This document shows positions 34,819-35,213 of a stretch of 35,213 nt of DNA, in pieces. The DNA is from Pelagibacteraceae bacterium AG-422-N09 (lineage in GTDB: Bacteria > Pseudomonadota > Alphaproteobacteria > Pelagibacterales > AG-422-B15), in assembly GCA_003213515.1 (NCBI GenBank), contig QCMV01000013.1, positions 1 to 35,213 on the forward strand, read 5' to 3'. The notes under the pieces are model-generated. The model ran no database searches. It had not been told where the DNA came from and saw only the letters and a list, made by a program, of their open reading frames with translations. The number at the start of each line of letters is the position of its first letter. The stretch's first letter is position 1. The position numbers were made by a program, and so were the translations under genes.

Positions 34819-35213
34819 TTATCTTCTTTGACCAAAAAGTCTTAACAACATTATAAATAGATTTATAAAATCTAAATAAAGTGTTAATGCACCCATAATA
34901 GCTTTCTTTGCAGCGACTTCACCGCTATCATATGCCATATACATATTTTTTATCTTTTGAGTATCGTAAGCCGTCAAACCAACGAAAATTAGAACTCCAA
35001 GAATAGATATTCCATAATATAATGCAGGTGACTGCATGAAGATATTTACAATTGATGCAATTATAATTCCAATGAGTCCCATAAATAGAAATGACCCAAA
35101 ATTAGTTAAATCTCTTTTTGTTGTATAACCATATATACTCATTGCTCCAAAGGTACTTGCTGTAATGAAGAATACTCTAGCTATACTTGCACCAGTGTAA
35201 GTAAGGAAAATTG
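34819..35213 (-). CDS. Bax inhibitor-1/YccA family membrane protein (5' end outside window)
   Basis: Partial: the last 130 or so codons. The open frame runs to the end of the window and reads FLTYTGASIARVFFITASTF at its start, so the ATG at 35142 is an internal methionine. FGAMSIYGYTTKRDLT, the LTAYDTQKIKNMY motif with its conserved Asp, and LTLYLDFINLFIMLLRLFG at the C-terminus are hallmarks of the BI-1/YbhL/YccA family. At least four membrane helices are visible. Members modulate membrane proteases or calcium leak in other organisms. Confidence 0.93.
   Translation of the reverse strand, partial: IFLTYTGASIARVFFITASTFGAMSIYGYTTKRDLTNFGSFLFMGLIGIIIASIVNIFMQSPALYYGISILGVLIFVGLTAYDTQKIKNMYMAYDSGEVAAKKAIMGALTLYLDFINLFIMLLRLFGQRR

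Noticed and set aside
35142-35144. ATG at 35142 as the start of a 107-residue Bax-inhibitor-like protein
   Set aside because: Upstream codons in the same frame encode the conserved FLTYTGAS...FFITASTFGA segment, so the gene extends past the window edge.

Overview
The window reads as chromosome of a low-GC (roughly one third G+C, estimated by eye), tightly packed alphaproteobacterium, most likely a free-living marine lineage of the SAR11/HIMB59/AEGEAN-169 kind; the exact clade is my guess. Alphaproteobacterial signs are the mdh-sucC-sucD order, an LDH-like malate dehydrogenase, the ffh-rpsP-rimM-trmD-rplS-leuCDB-asd run, dapF-mtaB-ftsY divergent from ffh, a System I (Ccm) cytochrome c maturation cluster divergent from aconitase, and a DUF2794-like gene. 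Genes overlap by 1-20 nt or are separated by tens of bases. There is no rRNA, tRNA, transposon, prophage or CRISPR array. No gene-free stretch exceeds about 215 bases.

Layout. 1-5375 (minus): a short-chain dehydrogenase, mmsA, mdh, sucC and the 5' part of sucD. 5426-5659 (plus): a stand-alone Smr-domain protein, followed by a 214-base gap with a strong unexplained inverted repeat. 5874-19308 (minus): one long co-directional block, transcribed ffh, rpsP, rimM, trmD, rplS, leuC, leuD, leuB, asd, a fused CitE-type lyase/MaoC-type hydratase, sdhC, sdhD, sdhA, sdhB. A recognisable promoter and a roughly 105-nt structured leader precede ffh. 19507-22816 (plus): dapF, a DUF393 thiol-disulfide protein, mtaB and ftsY, all overlapping. 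22813-29001 (minus): ccmA-B-C-D-E-F-G-H (ccmD is only 51 codons), then a small secreted Cys protein and a PagL-like lipid A deacylase. 29061-31742 (plus): acnA. 31749-34333 (minus): htpG, then a secreted unknown. 34457-34816 (plus): DUF2794. 34819-35213 (minus): the 3' part of a Bax-inhibitor-1/YccA gene.

Function. The window concentrates central carbon metabolism: aconitase, succinyl-CoA synthetase, succinate dehydrogenase and malate dehydrogenase. Beside these sit mmsA, which makes propionyl-CoA, and a fused enzyme that probably hydrates mesaconyl-CoA and splits beta-methylmalyl-CoA into glyoxylate and propionyl-CoA. A translation and protein-targeting module (Ffh, FtsY, S16, L19, RimM, TrmD, MtaB), branched-chain and lysine-family biosynthesis (LeuBCD, Asd, DapF) and cytochrome c biogenesis make up the rest.

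Points of most interest: the structured ffh leader; a perfect 60-bp tandem repeat giving ribosomal protein S16 a long acidic tail, with L19 of the same operon also carrying an acidic tail; the lyase-hydratase fusion; and the inverted repeat at 5730-5783.
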